This document shows positions 61,204 through 64,000 of a DNA stretch of 64,000 nucleotides, one piece after another. Within the stretch, counting starts at the first letter, position 1, and the number at the start of each line of letters is the position of its first letter. The position numbers and the translations under genes are program-made. The notes beneath the pieces were generated by a model. That model searched no databases. It saw only the letters and a program-made list of their open reading frames with translations, and was not told the DNA's origin. Origin of the DNA: Hedera helix (Eukaryota > Streptophyta > Magnoliopsida > Apiales > Araliaceae); assembly GCA_947179155.2 (NCBI GenBank), contig OX359273.1:46180523-46244522 (forward strand). The letters are read 5' to 3'.

Positions 61204-64000
61204 TTGTGTGGGTGTCTGGTTTGGGTTGAATTACATGATGTAGTTTGACTTAGTTGGACAAGGAATCATATTAGAATCAGGTTAGTTTGAAATTGATATT
61301 CAATATGCTTGCAGAATCTGCTGTATTTTGATTAGCATATATAAATGTCGAGTTCCTCCTAAGATCTATTACGATGATTGATACTGTTCAAGCAGTGAGG
61401 TCTTTAAGTTCAAATGATGTGTTAAAATACTCTCTGTACATAAAAGGCAATTCTTGTGGAAATCTAATTTTGCAATTAGTGATTATATCTTGACGGGGTT
61501 TAAGATCCAGCAATTGGCAACGTTTCAAATCTGGGAGAAAATGAAAGGAACGTTTGGAATCTTATCCAATCAGTCCACCCAAAACATAGATGTAAGAATC
61601 CAATTTTTTTTTCTGGGCAACCAAGCCAAATGCAAGGTGTTCACTTAATTTGCTGACTGTTATCATTACATGCGCTTGAACATTTCAAAATTTAATAAAA
61701 TCTTTGTTTTCCCTTCACTTATGGCAATGTAATGAGAAGAAGGGTTTAGGTATTCTTATGAAATATTCCTATAATAGACCGAATGCATAGCTTAGGACTT
61801 CATTTACCATTTGTATGGAGTTTCCATAAAGGTTATGTTTGTTTTTAGCATTTCAAAGACCCTCACAAGTTATATCAAGGATGAAGTTTGGCTTGCATTT
61901 GAAATACATAAACTTGGTCTTGCTTTAAATTTATGGACTCTAGTATTTTTTACTCTCACTTTCACGATAGTGGATTTGTACCGAGAACAAGGTGCAACCC
62001 ATAATGGAGCTATTCAATTCCATAAACAGCCATCCAAATATAGACGAGGAAATGTTGTAGCATTGACGTCATACCTTACCGATTTGGTGGTTGTCGAAGA
62101 AAAGAAAAAATTCAAAACCTTGCACGAACCATTTAACTTTTGAAGGTTTAACTTTTTTGGGAGGGCAAGACTATATTAGTTGGACTAGGAAGTGGATCTT
62201 GTTATTGTCATCATGGTTCACATGAGCAAGAGTTGGTTATACTGCACGTATTTATTGCTTGCTAGATGATCTTAACAGTTGTAATTTTCTTACTTCATAG
62301 AGTGTTAAAGACCTCCCATGTATGGTGATGGGTTGTCATCCCCTTTTATTCCAATCCTAAGCATAGTAAATTTTTGAGTAGAACAAACTTCCAGTGTATC
62401 AGATTAATTCATTTTATGGCTTCAGTCCTCCTGCTTATCATTTGCACGTGGCAGTGAACTCGGCTGTGGAATTCAAGATTTTGTGTATCAGCAACCAACA
62501 TTTGAACTGATATGACAGGAACAAATAAGAGGCTTTACAATCTCATCCACTGGTTAGCTTAAATGGTGATCAAGTGACAACCATCCCTTTTCTGTTTGAA
62601 CCATAAGGCCACTGGCCACTTTAAGCATATAATCTGATTGTCGCAGGTTCCAATCTGTGTACTTGGGTCAAAATTACCAATCCACATAATAAAAATAAAA
62701 ATAAAAATAAATTTGCTTTAATTTTAGCGTCTCTGGTTTTATTTTGTGGAAGTACATATTACTACGGTCTAGCAGGGAGTCACATGACTCGTATTATCCA
62801 TCGACGGGTGGGAGTGGGACATCGCCCACGTGGAGTGTACTTAATAGTTGGTAGCTGTTGAGACTTCGAATCAGCTTTATGTGCTCAAATTTAATGGGTT
62901 TGTTGCAGGTAAAAAATATACCTTCCTACCAAACAAATAAATGAAATAAGTTAACGCAAATTTAAGATCAAGTAGAATATTAGATGGCTTGGCCAAGTAG
63001 TAGTACTAATTGTAACGAGCTAAGCTTCCCTCCACGCACCCCACACACATACAGGCATTGTGATTTATAAATAATGATCGCATTATGCGCACGACCAAAT
63101 GTAAATATATGGCTCGTCACATTCCAGTTTAGTTATAGATTAGGCCCGAAATGACGTAGTATTTAATTATAAAATATTAAATGTCTTTAATATCATTAAT
63201 AAAAATAATAAAAAGACAAAAAGACAAAAAAATATTAAAATATGAATGTAATTATAGTCAATCTCACTATAGCAAACCACGCATTCAATTTCCCCATAGG
63301 TACAATTCAGATTAAAAACATTCTTACAATTAAATATGTTTGTGAAAAAATGATATGCATGTCGTCATATATTATGACAAAATTAAATTGTAACTAACGT
63401 AAAACTCAATTACAATAAGATAAAATAATAATGTTTGAGTCCCTTCTAAATACTTACCTATCCCACATGCATCGGCATCATATATTTATCATAATAGAAC
63501 TCTTATTTGTGCTGCCAGGTTATTCATGCATATAAACTATAAGAAATTGCAAAACAAGTAAACTAACTTCTCAACTTTAGCTAGAAAAAATGGTTTTAAT
63601 TCCAAAATAATATTTCATTATTCTATACCATAATATATATACGGCAATCATAATAATTACTTGAAAAAAATACAAATGCAAAAAGTTTTTATAAAAAATA
63701 AACAAATAATAATACTCTATTAAACGATGATCATCTTGAAGACTGCCATAGTGCCATTGTTGCAATCATCAATGAAACATAAGCAGATTAGACTGCTAAT
63801 TATTATCATGTATCTGTTGTGACACACTGAATCTATTTCCTTGCATTTCTTCCCAGTTCTTCCGTGCATTTTTTCTCTAGCAAGGAATCACTCGTGTGAC
63901 ACAAAATGAGAACACAAACTATTAGTGCTTTGCTATAATACCCATAGACCATGTTTGTTTGTTTGCAAGAATTATAATTTTAATATTATAATCTCAAAAT
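60523..64000. other. Downstream region of the translocator gene
   Basis: 3' UTR, then AT-rich DNA. A TA/TG microsatellite lies at about 61172-61204. A stretch at 62560-62680 with GGTTAGC...GGTTCCAATC is faintly SINE-like. At 63949 a MITE-like end (ACCATGTTTGTTTG) runs out of the window. Open frames here match no family. Confidence 0.5.

Noticed and set aside
1..64000. CRISPR arrays, operons, prokaryotic promoters or phage features
   Set aside because: All genes are spliced plant nuclear genes; the microsatellites and tandem repeats lack spacer-repeat structure.

Overview
This window is nuclear DNA from a flowering plant, most likely a core eudicot. It is AT-rich with low gene density. Genes carry short exons with GT/AG introns, and the long intergenic stretches hold A/T microsatellites and small non-autonomous DNA transposons. 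All genes recognised are plant-specific or plant-type. The species cannot be fixed from the sequence; an intact anthocyanidin synthase suggests an anthocyanin-type pigment pathway.

Layout: (1) 1-2.5 kb, AT-rich DNA with two foldback repeats. (2) 2526-3897 (+), STAY-GREEN Mg-dechelatase, 4 exons. (3) 4882-11012 (-), FIZZY-RELATED/CCS52A activator of the APC/C, 10 exons. It is tail-to-tail with STAY-GREEN and has E2F-like sites just upstream. (4) 12794-13693 (-), single-exon DUF1191 membrane protein. (5) 15155-16567 (-), alpha-expansin, 3 exons, with a palindromic root-hair-type element upstream. (6) 18567-23796 (-), PGRL1 of photosynthetic cyclic electron flow, 10 exons. (7) 24-28.5 kb, transposon-rich gap with a 1.3 kb PIF/Harbinger-like element. 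(8) 28598-30625 (+), anthocyanidin synthase, 2 exons, with an unusual repeat-built C-terminal tail. (9) 30.6-36.5 kb, repeats. (10) 36519-38714 (-), subtilase pseudogene. (11) 38.7-45.7 kb, repeats. (12) 45720-47482 (+), CYP76/CYP80-like cytochrome P450, 2 exons. (13) 49090-55268 (-), NUDX14-type ADP-sugar pyrophosphatase, 7 exons, with transposons in introns 1 and 2. (14) 55.3-59.4 kb, repeats plus a broken GRF WRC-domain exon. (15) 59455-60522 (+), single-exon sugar-phosphate/phosphate translocator-family protein. (16) 60.5-64 kb, nothing coding recognised.

The genes do not form one pathway. STAY-GREEN, PGRL1 and probably NUDX14 act in plastids, but they look like ordinary independent neighbours. 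I find no convincing new multi-gene system. The most interesting signals are small: the ANS tail, whose stop codon lies inside a third repeat copy; a two-way root-hair element at the expansin; paired MYB-type repeats at the ANS promoter; a dead GRF exon; a three-arm palindrome with a relative in an FZR intron; and several transposons with clear target-site duplications, one of them nested. Exon borders were placed by hand from splice consensus, frame and remembered family alignments; no search was run.
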